Source: a virus
IMG/VR virus record: IMGVR_UViG_3300036770_007495
Span: 1-64,000 of that record
Direction: 5' to 3' (one strand)
DNA length: 64,000 nt
Shown here: one piece after another, positions 23,268 to 29,870 of the stretch
Position numbering within the stretch: position 1 is the first letter of the stretch
Layout of the letters: each line of letters begins with the position of its first letter
The notes under the pieces: generated by a model
Databases searched by the model: none
Told to the model about the DNA's origin: nothing
The model's input: only the letters and a program-made list of their open reading frames with translations
Program-made: the position numbers and the translations under genes

Positions 23268-23990
23268 ATGAAATACAAACTTACCGACAATACTAAAACC
23301 ATCGGTAGCACCACTCTTTATCAAATCCAAGCTCTCAAAGACTTCGGAAATGTCAAAAAAGGTGATCTTGGTGGTTGGATTGAAAAAGAAAACAATTTGA
23401 ACCAATATGGCCGTGCATGGGTGAGTGGCAATGCACAAGTGAGTGGTGATGCATGGGTGAGTGGTGATGCACAAGTGAGTGGCAATGCACGGGTGTTAGG
23501 CGCTGCACAAGTGAGTGGCAATGCACGGGTGGGTGATGATGCATGGGTGATTGGCAATGCATGGGTGTTAGGTGATGCACAAGTGAGTGGCAATGCACGG
23601 GTGAGTGATGATGCATGGGTGATTGGCAATGCACAGGTGAGTGGCGATGCACAGTTGAGTGATGACGCACAGGTGAGTGATGATGCACAGGTGAGTGGCA
23701 ATGCACAAGTGTTTGGCTGTGCATGGGTGAGTGATGATGCACAGGTGAGTGGCAATGCACGGGTGTTAGGCGCTGCACAAGTGGGTGGCAATGCACGGGT
23801 GAGTGGTAATTCTCAGGTGCGTGGCAATACACGGGTGGGTGGCAATACACGGGGGTCTGGTGATGTATACACAACCCCCAAAGAAGAAATCTTGCCTGAA
23901 ATCCTCTCCTCTCTTCCGAAAGAAGTTACTGCAATTACCATCGACGGTAAGAATTATAAATTGGAAACAAAGTGGGTGCTGGAAGAGTAA
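23268..23990 (+). CDS. hexapeptide-repeat (left-handed beta-helix) protein
   Basis: A conserved N-terminal cap (residues 1-45, K-K-G-D-L-G-G-W-I-E-K-E) leads into about 25 six-residue repeats of the type A-x-V-S-G-N/D, then a C-terminal domain (I-L-P-E-I-L-S-S-L-P-K-E-V) of about 40 residues. The repeats should stack as a left-handed beta-helix, as in bacterial polymer-forming and acyltransferase-type proteins. No catalytic residue is evident. Function in the phage is unknown; a surface or scaffold role is possible. Confidence 0.8.
   Translation: MKYKLTDNTKTIGSTTLYQIQALKDFGNVKKGDLGGWIEKENNLNQYGRAWVSGNAQVSGDAWVSGDAQVSGNARVLGAAQVSGNARVGDDAWVIGNAWVLGDAQVSGNARVSDDAWVIGNAQVSGDAQLSDDAQVSDDAQVSGNAQVFGCAWVSDDAQVSGNARVLGAAQVGGNARVSGNSQVRGNTRVGGNTRGSGDVYTTPKEEILPEILSSLPKEVTAITIDGKNYKLETKWVLEE
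23416..23855 (+). repeat. 18-bp tandem repeat array inside the beta-helix gene
   Basis: Units resemble GTGAGTGGCAATGCACAA, each coding six residues. Neighbouring units differ at a few fixed sites (GTGAGT/GTGTTA/GTGATT and AATGCA/GATGCA), and blocks of two to four units recur, so copy number probably changes by recombination or slippage. Confidence 0.8.
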
Positions 23991-23995
23991 ACAAG

Positions 23996-24023
23996 TTGGC
24001 TGCATCTGAAAATTCGCTATAGT
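23996..24023 (+). promoter_or_regulatory. early-type promoter
   Basis: TTGGCT, 16-nt spacer, TATAGT, 6 nt to the ATG at 24030. Confidence 0.65.
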
Positions 24024-24029
24024 AACAAC

Positions 24030-24209
24030 ATGAATCCAAAACTAATTTTCTTTCAAGATTTTTACATCAACATGAACCATGTGGTTTCTATTCTTTTGAA
24101 ACCCAGCAAGGTGACTCTTGTTTTTGCGGATGGTAGTTCTATGAAATTTGTAGATTTTGATGAGAGTGAATACAAAGACCTTCAAGAAAACCTTCAATCT
24201 CTAATGTAA
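24030..24209 (+). CDS. small hypothetical protein
   Basis: 59 residues: M-N-P-K-L-I-F-F-Q-D-F-Y start, then L-L-K-P-S-K-V-T-L-V-F-A-D-G, a likely small beta domain. A well-placed promoter lies 6 nt upstream and the next ATG follows its stop by one base, so it is probably real despite its size. Confidence 0.6.
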   Translation: MNPKLIFFQDFYINMNHVVSILLKPSKVTLVFADGSSMKFVDFDESEYKDLQENLQSLM

Positions 24210-24210
24210 T

Positions 24211-24396
24211 ATGAACGCTGCACAAAAACTTGCATACGAAACTTTTCGAGAGGTTTTAAATCCATATTTTAATCAAAATCCTGGCGCAATGTTTCCAATC
24301 TTTTTCGCCTTTGGAGACGCTATCAAGAAAGCGGGATTTTCGGAAGAGGAAATTCAAGCAGCGCGAAAAATGTACGACGAGAATAAAACTGTATGA
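24211..24396 (+). CDS. small hypothetical protein
   Basis: 61 residues, mostly helical (A-Q-K-L-A-Y-E-T-F-R-E-V-L-N, S-E-E-E-I-Q-A-A-R-K-M). It overlaps the following ATG (GTATGA). No family recognised. Confidence 0.58.
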   Translation: MNAAQKLAYETFREVLNPYFNQNPGAMFPIFFAFGDAIKKAGFSEEEIQAARKMYDENKTV

Positions 24397-24602
24397 TTAC
24401 AGGACTACCAGAACATCTTCGCAACTACTCCTTAGCAGTATTTGATTACTTTGCTACTGGTGAAGGAGTTACAGTTGAAGCACAGATTCTAAACGATAAA
24501 GATCATTTGCCAATGGATATTGGTTGGTGGGATAGAAATCTGATTCCTCGATACCCTTGCGTCATTGAGAAAGAATCTCATGGTGAGAAATATCTGGATT
24601 AG
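24393..24602 (+). CDS. hypothetical protein ending at TAG
   Basis: 69 residues, M-I-T-G-L-P-E-H-L-R-N-Y-S start, with D-I-G-W-W-D-R-N-L-I-P-R. It ends at an amber codon; the same frame then stays open for 42 more codons, into the next promoter. Coupled to the gene before it. Confidence 0.58.
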   Translation: MITGLPEHLRNYSLAVFDYFATGEGVTVEAQILNDKDHLPMDIGWWDRNLIPRYPCVIEKESHGEKYLD

Positions 24603-24693
24603 AATCCAGAATTCAAAATGCATTTCTATGAGTGCTTTGGAGTGAAGATGTGGAATGCATTTGTGCATTGTTGTGAGAGACGCAAAAGTGTGC

Positions 24694-24747
24694 TTGACTT
24701 GAAAGTAAAGATGCACTATAATTTGTCGTAAGGAAAGTAGATATAAT
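24694..24747 (+). promoter_or_regulatory. tandem early-type promoters of the hydrolase gene
   Basis: First: TTGACT, 17-nt spacer, TATAAT (24717-24722). Second: TATAAT at 24742-24747, 6 nt before the ATG at 24754, with only a weak -35 (TTGTCG, short spacing) and an AGGAAA box between. Two start points are possible. Confidence 0.6.
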
Positions 24748-24753
24748 AATTGT

Positions 24754-25254
24754 ATGAGTGAAATTCTTAGAGCCGCAATGTATGCGCAACAAAAACACGC
24801 TGGCCAGAAGCGCAAAGATGGTAAACCTTACTTTACGCATGTTGAAGCAGTAGCCAACATTGTCAACAGGGAATGGTTCGTGCTCATTCCGCGTGAAGCA
24901 CAAGACAATTGGAACAAATGCAAAGACCAAGTGGTTGCTGCTGCTTACCTGCATGATGTCATTGAAGATTGCGGAGTTACCAAACAGGACCTCATTGATG
25001 CTGGCTTCTCTGTGATGACTGCGGAAATCGTTGATGCTCTTTCCAAGAAGCTTGGTGAAAACTACTTCGACTTCATCATGCGCATTCACAATGGTGATCG
25101 GCCTGTATACGACTCTTGCGGTGCATTTCGAGTTGGCATGGTTGCAGTCAAGCTTGCTGACTTGCAGCACAACATGAGTGATCTTCAAGAGGGTTCACAG
25201 AAAGACAAATATCGTTTGGCGCATTACATCCTCAGTTATTTCAATCCCAAATGA
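24754..25254 (+). CDS. SpoT/MESH1-like HD hydrolase (putative alarmone hydrolase)
   Basis: The 166-residue protein is a stand-alone HD domain of the SpoT/MESH1 type: A-M-Y-A-Q-Q-K-H-A-G-Q-K-R-K-D-G-K-P-Y near the N-terminus, A-A-Y-L-H-D-V-I-E-D (metal-binding HD), a V-T-K-Q-D-L helix, and V-K-L-A-D-L-Q-H-N near the C-terminus. MESH1-class enzymes remove the 3'-pyrophosphate of (p)ppGpp. No synthetase domain is present. It would lower the stringent response during infection; hydrolysis of another nucleotide is possible. Confidence 0.8.
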   Translation: MSEILRAAMYAQQKHAGQKRKDGKPYFTHVEAVANIVNREWFVLIPREAQDNWNKCKDQVVAAAYLHDVIEDCGVTKQDLIDAGFSVMTAEIVDALSKKLGENYFDFIMRIHNGDRPVYDSCGAFRVGMVAVKLADLQHNMSDLQEGSQKDKYRLAHYILSYFNPK

Positions 25255-25619
25255 AAGACTCTAAGCATAAAAACTACATTTGGAAAATTGGCGACCACTA
25301 CATTGATTGTGGTTATATTCCACGTGTAGTAGTTGAGGTTCATTATGAAATGAGATATGTTGGTAAGCCAACTCCTGACAATTATGAGAAGTGCCAGCGA
25401 AGGCTGGTGCAAGAAGGGCTTGCAGGACGATCGTTGATTGATGGCACCATTGGAAATTGTTCTATATGGTATTGCGGCGTCAAATGGATGCATCCTGCCA
25501 TGGCAAAGCGTTGGGCTAAATTTGGTCCGTTTGATGATGGCATGCGCAAATATCTGGCTGCATTCTATGCAGGTGAATGGGGCAATGGCAGAAACATTTG
25601 GTGGGAAACAGTTGAATAA
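25251..25619 (+). CDS. hypothetical protein
   Basis: 122 residues, Trp/Tyr/Gly-rich, with C-G-Y-I-P-R-V-V-V-E-V-H-Y and W-Y-C-G-V-K-W-M-H-P. It starts within the stop of the hydrolase gene (ATGA overlap), so the two are co-translated. No family recognised. Confidence 0.62.
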   Translation: MKDSKHKNYIWKIGDHYIDCGYIPRVVVEVHYEMRYVGKPTPDNYEKCQRRLVQEGLAGRSLIDGTIGNCSIWYCGVKWMHPAMAKRWAKFGPFDDGMRKYLAAFYAGEWGNGRNIWWETVE

Positions 25620-25644
25620 ACACAAAACGACATTACTATACAAA

Positions 25645-25905
25645 ATGAAACAAACAATCTTCGCAATCGTCTTTGCACTTGTTGGTGCTTCTTGCACTGA
25701 GAATCAGATGGCCAAACAGTTTGGTGGCACCATGCGAGTGGAGTTGCCAGCCAACACCAAGTTTGTCAATGCCACTTGGAAGAATGATGAACTGTGGTAC
25801 ATCTATCGCAATCGCCGTGCTGATGAGAGCGCAGAGACTGTGACCATGCAAGAAGACTCCAACTTTGGCCTTGTGGAAGGCAAGGTTCTTTTCATCGAAA
25901 AATAA
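25645..25905 (+). CDS. small lipoprotein
   Basis: 86 residues. A signal peptide (I-F-A-I-V-F-A-L-V-G-A-S-C) ends in a lipobox, so the mature 70-residue beta-rich protein should be lipid-anchored in the envelope. Such phage lipoproteins sometimes block superinfection; no direct evidence here. Confidence 0.68.
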   Translation: MKQTIFAIVFALVGASCTENQMAKQFGGTMRVELPANTKFVNATWKNDELWYIYRNRRADESAETVTMQEDSNFGLVEGKVLFIEK

Positions 25906-25906
25906 T

Positions 25907-25981
25907 ATGAGTGAATCTACCAAACTCATTGCTGTAATCGTCGTCGGCATCGTTGTCGGATACTTCATCAGCTACATGTGA
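25907..25981 (+). CDS. 24-residue membrane miniprotein
   Basis: M-S-E-S-T-K-L-I-A-V-I-V-V-G-I-V-V-G-Y-F then four more residues: almost entirely one TM helix. It follows the lipoprotein gene by one base (TAATATG) and its TGA is followed by the next ATG after one base. Confidence 0.5.
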   Translation: MSESTKLIAVIVVGIVVGYFISYM

Positions 25982-25982
25982 T

Positions 25983-26378
25983 ATGATGCAAAAACTCCTC
26001 GATTTCTTCTGCAGCCTGCAGTTCATCTTTCGTCCCAGTTATTGGATCATGCTGGGCAAGTACAACAAAGCATGGGACAAACAGCTGCAACAGCTGGCCA
26101 AAGAACATGATTTTATGCCTATTCATGTCTTTGAAGACAGAGCTGCGCGATGCATGCTGAGTGACCATCACTTGTGGCTTGGCAATTACCCATACAGCTT
26201 CCTGGTGGAGGAAAAAGCTGTCAATGCCACTACTATGAATAGTGGTTGCACATATTTTAATTTTGCAACTCGCGATCTTGATCATCAACCTCGGCCCAGC
26301 CGCCTCACCATCATGCGCCTGCGCAAAAAAATCGTTGATGACTTTGCCAAGCATAACGTCATTCTCGACGACAAATAA
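25983..26378 (+). CDS. hypothetical protein
   Basis: 131 residues, start M-M-Q-K-L-L-D-F-F-C-S-L, an early hydrophobic part that may be a membrane anchor, then a soluble domain with C-T-Y-F-N-F-A-T-R-D-L-D-H and a basic helix near the C-terminus. Confidence 0.62.
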   Translation: MMQKLLDFFCSLQFIFRPSYWIMLGKYNKAWDKQLQQLAKEHDFMPIHVFEDRAARCMLSDHHLWLGNYPYSFLVEEKAVNATTMNSGCTYFNFATRDLDHQPRPSRLTIMRLRKKIVDDFAKHNVILDDK

Positions 26379-26395
26379 TACAAACCAACTGAAAT

Positions 26396-26887
26396 ATGAA
26401 CAAGATGTATCTGGTGCTGGGTGATTGGTCTAATGATGGCCATGGAAAGTATGACAAAGTTCTTGTGGAGAGCAACAAGACTGTCAGAGAGATTCAAGAT
26501 GCCTACAAAGCATCCTGCAAGCTGACTGGTGTCTCATTCAATCACAACGATGATTTTACGGGACGCACAAGGGATTACAGGGAAGCGCACAAGTATCACA
26601 TTGCCACAGATTATGAACGGGGGTTTGATGTCACTGATGAAGCAAAACAAGCTCTCAAAGATGCTGGCTTTGATGTAGAAAAGCATTTTGCTTTTGGCAT
26701 GGATCAAGATGGTGAACAAATTGAAGACAATGATGTCATCTTTCTGTATCTGTGGACTGAGTTTGTAAAGCTCAGCTTGCCTGATCTCATCATCAATAAA
26801 ATTCCTGAAGATGAATCCATTCCTGTCATCAATGGTTATTGGAATGGTAACCTCAATGTGCAGTTTGGATATGGTCTTTACTTTTAA
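26396..26887 (+). CDS. hypothetical protein
   Basis: 163 residues, M-Y-L-V-L-G-D-W-S-N-D-G-H-G-K-Y-D-K at the start, Asp-rich, soluble. A typical phage protein of unknown role with a strand-helix pattern in its N-terminal half. Confidence 0.65.
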   Translation: MNKMYLVLGDWSNDGHGKYDKVLVESNKTVREIQDAYKASCKLTGVSFNHNDDFTGRTRDYREAHKYHIATDYERGFDVTDEAKQALKDAGFDVEKHFAFGMDQDGEQIEDNDVIFLYLWTEFVKLSLPDLIINKIPEDESIPVINGYWNGNLNVQFGYGLYF

Positions 26888-26895
26888 AAAAAACT

Positions 26896-27312
26896 ATGTA
26901 CTTTCACGATAAAACTCTTGAAAACAAAATTCATGGTGCCAAGTTCCTTGGCTTCACTCGCAAGGATGAAAGCAACATTCTCATCACTACTGATCGTGGC
27001 AACATTAATGTGAATGTTTGTGGTGATTGTTGCTCTCATTCCATCTTCTATGATGTGGTGGTGCCTGAAGAATGCTTTGGTGCTGAAATCACCGGCTTTG
27101 ACACATGGGATCGTGAAAGTCAGGTGCCAACAGAAGAGCAGGTGATTGCAAAAGCAAAAGAAGTTGCAGGCTGGGAAGTTGACACTGCATATGAATGTCT
27201 CAGCATCTGGGATGTCAAGTTTCAAACCACCAATGGCACCATCTACCTGCGCCATGTCAATAGCTCCAATGGCTATTATGATGGCATGGTGAGCATCGAT
27301 TGTGATTTTTGA
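26896..27312 (+). CDS. hypothetical protein
   Basis: 138 residues; beta-rich, with V-N-V-C-G-D-C-C-S-H-S near the centre and a C-terminal I-Y-L-R-H-V-N-S-S-N-G-Y-Y-D-G. Function unknown. Confidence 0.65.
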   Translation: MYFHDKTLENKIHGAKFLGFTRKDESNILITTDRGNINVNVCGDCCSHSIFYDVVVPEECFGAEITGFDTWDRESQVPTEEQVIAKAKEVAGWEVDTAYECLSIWDVKFQTTNGTIYLRHVNSSNGYYDGMVSIDCDF

Positions 27313-27315
27313 TAT

Positions 27316-27669
27316 ATGAAATCGTATAAAATTGAACTACTCATCAACGACCACGATGAGGTGGGTGCAGAAGAAATCAAAACCATTCTGGAGAATCAGA
27401 AGTATCCCAATTGGTGCATTGCTCCTCTTGTTGCTGATGTCAAAGAAGCAGACATTGGTGAATGGAGTGATGATCATCCGTTCAACAAGCGTGATCAATT
27501 CAAAGCACACATGGACAAAGTATTCCCAAATGAATACAAAGAAGAATATGAAAAGCTTCGATCCATTTGCATCGGCATTTATTATGCACGCATTGCAATG
27601 AGAGAAGATCTCATCATCAAAGGTCTTGAAGAGATTGATGCATACTTTCGCGAACCCAACATGAACTAA
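27316..27669 (+). CDS. hypothetical protein
   Basis: 117 residues, starts M-K-S-Y-K-I-E-L-L-I-N-D-H-D-E-V, Lys/Glu-rich, helical C-terminus. Sits 3 nt after the previous gene and just before a tRNA. Confidence 0.62.
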   Translation: MKSYKIELLINDHDEVGAEEIKTILENQKYPNWCIAPLVADVKEADIGEWSDDHPFNKRDQFKAHMDKVFPNEYKEEYEKLRSICIGIYYARIAMREDLIIKGLEEIDAYFREPNMN

Positions 27670-27675
27670 CTTTTT

Positions 27676-27751
27676 GGCTGCATAGACCAACGGCAGAGTC
27701 ATGGGACTTAAAATCCTTGTAGTATGGGTTCGAATCCCATTGCAGCTACCA
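27676..27751 (+). tRNA. tRNA-Leu(TAA) with short variable loop
   Basis: Cloverleaf: acceptor GGCTGCA/TGCAGCT, D-stem GAC/GTC, anticodon loop CTTAAAA (anticodon TAA), T-arm ATGGG-TTCGAAT-CCCAT, encoded ACCA end. It reads UUA. The variable region is only 5 nt, whereas bacterial tRNA-Leu normally has a long variable arm, so charging identity is uncertain. Confidence 0.85.
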
Positions 27752-27756
27752 CTTTT

Positions 27757-28020
27757 ATGCTTGAACTCATTGGATGGATTGGCTCAATGCTGTTTGCATT
27801 CTGTGCATTGCCACAGTGCATCATGGTGTGCAAACAGAAACATGCTCAAGGATTGTCTTGGGGCTTTTTGCTCATGTGGATGATGGGTGAGGTGCTGTGC
27901 TTTTTCTATGTTGCACTGCAGCCCATGATTCAGGTGCCATTGTTGGCCAATTATGTTCTCAATTTTATAATGCTCCTCATCATCATTGCATATAAAATCA
28001 CAGGAAACAAGTTGAACTAA
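27757..28020 (+). CDS. PQ-loop (SemiSWEET-like) membrane protein
   Basis: 87 residues, three TM helices, with F-C-A-L-P-Q-C-I-M-V-C-K-Q-K near the start of the domain: the PQ-loop motif. Size and topology match bacterial SemiSWEETs, which dimerise to move sugars. A phage copy is unusual. It could alter host sugar flux or be a lipid- or membrane-modifying relative. It starts 5 nt after a tRNA. Confidence 0.68.
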   Translation: MLELIGWIGSMLFAFCALPQCIMVCKQKHAQGLSWGFLLMWMMGEVLCFFYVALQPMIQVPLLANYVLNFIMLLIIIAYKITGNKLN

Positions 28021-28039
28021 CTGCAAATTACTTTACATT
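28012..28039 (+). promoter_or_regulatory. early-type promoter
   Basis: TTGAAC, 16-nt spacer, TACATT, 5 nt to the ATG at 28045; overlaps the end of the PQ-loop gene. Confidence 0.58.
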
Positions 28040-28044
28040 GCAAC

Positions 28045-28356
28045 ATGAACAAAGACCAAATTCAACTGCGCATCAAAAACATTGAAGCTGAAATTCTCAA
28101 GCTGCGAAAAGAGCTTGATGCAATTGAAAAGGCTGAAAATCTTTTTGAAGATCGAGGCGCCGACGCCGACTACACATTTGAAGAAGTTAATGACATTGTG
28201 ACTGACCGCTTTCACCCTGCAGAGTTTGCAGTGCGCACTGGCGGCAAATATGCTTACAATGGCATCTTTTTGGGCGGTGTCGGCGGTGAATGTCCTTGGA
28301 AAATCATCAGAGATGAAGAAGACGCATGGGTGCTTGTATTGACATGCAACAAATAA
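28045..28356 (+). CDS. hypothetical protein with N-terminal coiled coil
   Basis: 103 residues; residues 1-35 are a heptad-like helix (I-E-A-E-I-L-K-L-R-K-E-L), then a small domain with F-L-G-G-V-G-G-E-C-P-W-K. Function unknown. Confidence 0.62.
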   Translation: MNKDQIQLRIKNIEAEILKLRKELDAIEKAENLFEDRGADADYTFEEVNDIVTDRFHPAEFAVRTGGKYAYNGIFLGGVGGECPWKIIRDEEDAWVLVLTCNK

Positions 28357-28357
28357 G

Positions 28358-28385
28358 TTGCATTCATCTCAAACAACATTACATT
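28358..28385 (+). promoter_or_regulatory. early-type promoter
   Basis: TTGCAT, 16-nt spacer, TACATT, 7 nt to the ATG at 28393. Confidence 0.55.
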
Positions 28386-28392
28386 ACAACAT

Positions 28393-28596
28393 ATGGCAAA
28401 CAACAAAAACGAACTCGCAATTGATGCTGAATTGGAGCCTTATCATCGTCGCTGGAGCGGCAATGGCTTTCACATGCACAGCAACCGCATTGGTGGTGCA
28501 TTTGGCTTGTCCAAGAAAGAATGGCATCGCATGATTGAAACGCGCAATCGCATCAACAAGCAGCGCAAACTCAAACAGAAAAACAACAACCGATAA
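28393..28596 (+). CDS. small basic protein
   Basis: 67 residues, His/Arg/Asn-rich with a Lys/Asn/Gln tail (K-Q-R-K-L-K-Q-K-N-N-N-R). Possibly nucleic-acid binding. No family recognised. Confidence 0.58.
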   Translation: MANNKNELAIDAELEPYHRRWSGNGFHMHSNRIGGAFGLSKKEWHRMIETRNRINKQRKLKQKNNNR

Positions 28597-28601
28597 ACAA
28601 T

Positions 28602-28787
28602 ATGCACCGCATTGCTGTATTCATTGCTGCCCTAGCAACAGCCATCATTGGCCATGAGATTCATAACTCCATCTTCTGGAGCATCATTGACTTCTTCTTC
28701 TGGCCATTTGCATGGATCAAATGGGCAATCTTTCACGAAGTCAATGTGAGCATCATCAAGAGTGCTTTTGAATTCTTTCTGCAATAG
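28602..28787 (+). CDS. small membrane protein
   Basis: 61 residues, aromatic-rich: R-I-A-V-F-I-A-A-L-A-T-A-I-I-G as first TM, W-S-I-I-D-F-F-F-W-P-F-A-W-I as second. Adjacent to another membrane gene. Confidence 0.58.
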   Translation: MHRIAVFIAALATAIIGHEIHNSIFWSIIDFFFWPFAWIKWAIFHEVNVSIIKSAFEFFLQ

Positions 28788-28789
28788 TC

Positions 28790-29005
28790 ATGGACATTCC
28801 TTTTTGGTTTTGGACCAGCATCATCACCAGCATCATTGTTCTTATTGTTGCTGTTGTAAATCTTGTGACATCACTTGATGGCATTGGCAGGCTCCAACTG
28901 TGGCGCGTCTGGGTGCACATTGCATGCTGCATTGCATGGTTGCTTTCAGTTTGGAGTACCATTGGCTTTGGCATTGCATGGATTGTGACAGTACTTAAAT
29001 CTTAA
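28790..29005 (+). CDS. small membrane protein with two TM segments
   Basis: 71 residues, TM segments at about 6-28 and 41-67. It follows the previous membrane gene by 2 nt, so the pair may work together. Ends just before the intron-containing tRNA. Confidence 0.58.
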   Translation: MDIPFWFWTSIITSIIVLIVAVVNLVTSLDGIGRLQLWRVWVHIACCIAWLLSVWSTIGFGIAWIVTVLKS

Positions 29006-29011
29006 ACATTT

Positions 29012-29418
29012 GCGCGGTTAGCTCAATGGTCAGAGCAGGGAACTCGATAGGGTCGGTGCATTGGAAACGATGCATTTGTAAGGTGTAAATTCGGTGAACG
29101 GTTTAATCTCCCAACGCCGAGCGAAGCGGGCACTGTAAAGGAATGAGAATCGTCGGGTAAGCCAAACTCGAAAGAGTGGAACCCCTGACAGCCCGAACGT
29201 GTAGAGACTATAATCACCTGCCTAAGTTTTGCGGATAAGTCTCACCTAACTGTGAACGTAAAATAAGGCAAAGGCATAGTCCAGACCACAAACAGAGTGA
29301 GAGACGTTGAAACGGAACGGTGCGTATTCTCATAAGTTATTCCGTAACTCTGGTAGTGAAAACTATAGTGGTAAGCATAATTCCTTGGTTGGGGGTTCGA
29401 ATCCCTCACTGCGCACCA
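29012..29418 (+). tRNA. tRNA(CAT) (Met or Ile2) interrupted by a group I intron
   Basis: Exon 1 is 29012-29044 and exon 2 is 29376-29418. Joined, they give acceptor GCGCGGT/ACTGCGC, D-arm GCTC/GAGC, anticodon arm GGGAA-CTCATAA-TTCCT, T-arm GGGGG-TTCGAAT-CCCTC and ACCA, 76 nt in all. The anticodon CAT fits elongator Met, or Ile2 if the C is modified to lysidine. The insertion lies between positions 33 and 34. Confidence 0.88.
29045..29375 (+). other. group I self-splicing intron in the tRNA anticodon loop
   Basis: The 331-nt insertion follows a T (5' exon) and ends with G, as group I introns do. The R element (GTGTAGAGACTATAA near 29200) and S element (GGCATAGTCC near 29273) are recognisable, and GACTA (29206-29210) pairs with TAGTC (29277-29281) to form P7, the guanosine-binding helix. 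No open reading frame is inside. Introns in tRNA anticodon loops are known from cyanobacteria and proteobacteria. Confidence 0.82.
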
Positions 29419-29424
29419 ATTTTT

Positions 29425-29566
29425 GACTCAGCGGCGTGGACAGTGACACGCGATGAAATGACTGGCCTGAATAAGATCGCAACTTATAACAGGAAAGAGT
29501 CCCAGCCTGAAAAGGTAATAGTAGTCTAATCCTAGGCAGCTGGTGCAATTCCAGCCTGAGTCATCA
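29425..29566 (+). ncRNA. oversized tRNA-like RNA, 142 nt
   Basis: Acceptor GACTCAG/CTGAGTC, a D-like hairpin GCGTG-GACAGTGA-CACGC and a T-like arm GCTGG-TGCAATT-CCAGC are all in tRNA order, but 3' of the acceptor comes A-TCA instead of ACCA. Between the arms lie about 80 nt containing CCTG...CAGG, which encloses ATAAG-ATCGCAA-CTTAT, a perfect 5-bp/7-nt anticodon-like arm (loop T33, triplet CGC). It may be an expanded tRNA or another structured RNA. Its arm loops match the element at 8772. Confidence 0.5.
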
Positions 29567-29569
29567 AAC

Positions 29570-29662
29570 GGGAGGATAGTTTAACATGCGAAAAACCAGA
29601 GTTGTATTGGCAACCGCCTTGAGTGGCATCTGATGCAGGTTCAAGGTCTGCTCCTCCTTCCA
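29570..29662 (+). tRNA. tRNA-like gene with unclear anticodon
   Basis: Acceptor GGGAGGA/TCCTCCT, D-arm GTTT/AAAC, T-arm GCAGG-TTCAAGG-TCTGC and TCCA end are clear. The anticodon domain is odd: GTTG-TATTGG-CAAC (6-nt loop) and CGCC/GGCA-type hairpins lie inside a CAGA/TCTG stem. It could be a class II tRNA, a degenerate tRNA or one with a small insertion. Confidence 0.5.
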
Positions 29663-29667
29663 ATTTT

Positions 29668-29841
29668 ATGAACGTCAAAGAAAAACTTCAAAAGCTCATT
29701 GAACTATATGAGCAAGACATTGAGCATTTGCAGAAAGGTAGTTATTACTTTCAAGAATGTGAATATGAATGCGACTACGCCAAAGCCTACAAGCTTGAAG
29801 AAGTTGTATCAGACTTGAAGGCAATTGTGGAAACCATTTGA
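29668..29841 (+). CDS. small hypothetical protein, helical
   Basis: 57 residues, M-N-V-K-E-K-L-Q-K-L-I-E-L-Y-E-Q-D start, C-E-Y-E-C-D-Y-A-K-A-Y in the middle; looks like a helical hairpin. Directly after the tRNA group. Confidence 0.58.
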   Translation: MNVKEKLQKLIELYEQDIEHLQKGSYYFQECEYECDYAKAYKLEEVVSDLKAIVETI

Positions 29842-29865
29842 TTAAAGCTTATCTTGTTGTATAGT
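29838..29865 (+). promoter_or_regulatory. early-type promoter
   Basis: TTGATT, 16-nt spacer, TATAGT, 5 nt to the ATG at 29871. Confidence 0.6.
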
Positions 29866-29870
29866 GTTGT

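Noticed and set aside
23321-23874. CRISPR-like periodic repeats
   Set aside because: The 18-bp units are in frame, have no unique spacers and encode a regular hexapeptide repeat; no cas genes are nearby.
24603-24731. 42 open codons after the TAG of the gene at 24393
   Set aside because: The extension runs through a canonical promoter for the next gene and has no homology support, so amber readthrough is not claimed here.
29510-29540. CTA triplet as anticodon of an amber-suppressor tRNA
   Set aside because: The flanking bases do not form a 5-bp anticodon stem around it.
29535-29556. GGTGCAATTCC as a cobalamin riboswitch core
   Set aside because: The rest of the B12 core is missing; the segment fits a T-arm-like hairpin at the 3' end of an acceptor-closed RNA.
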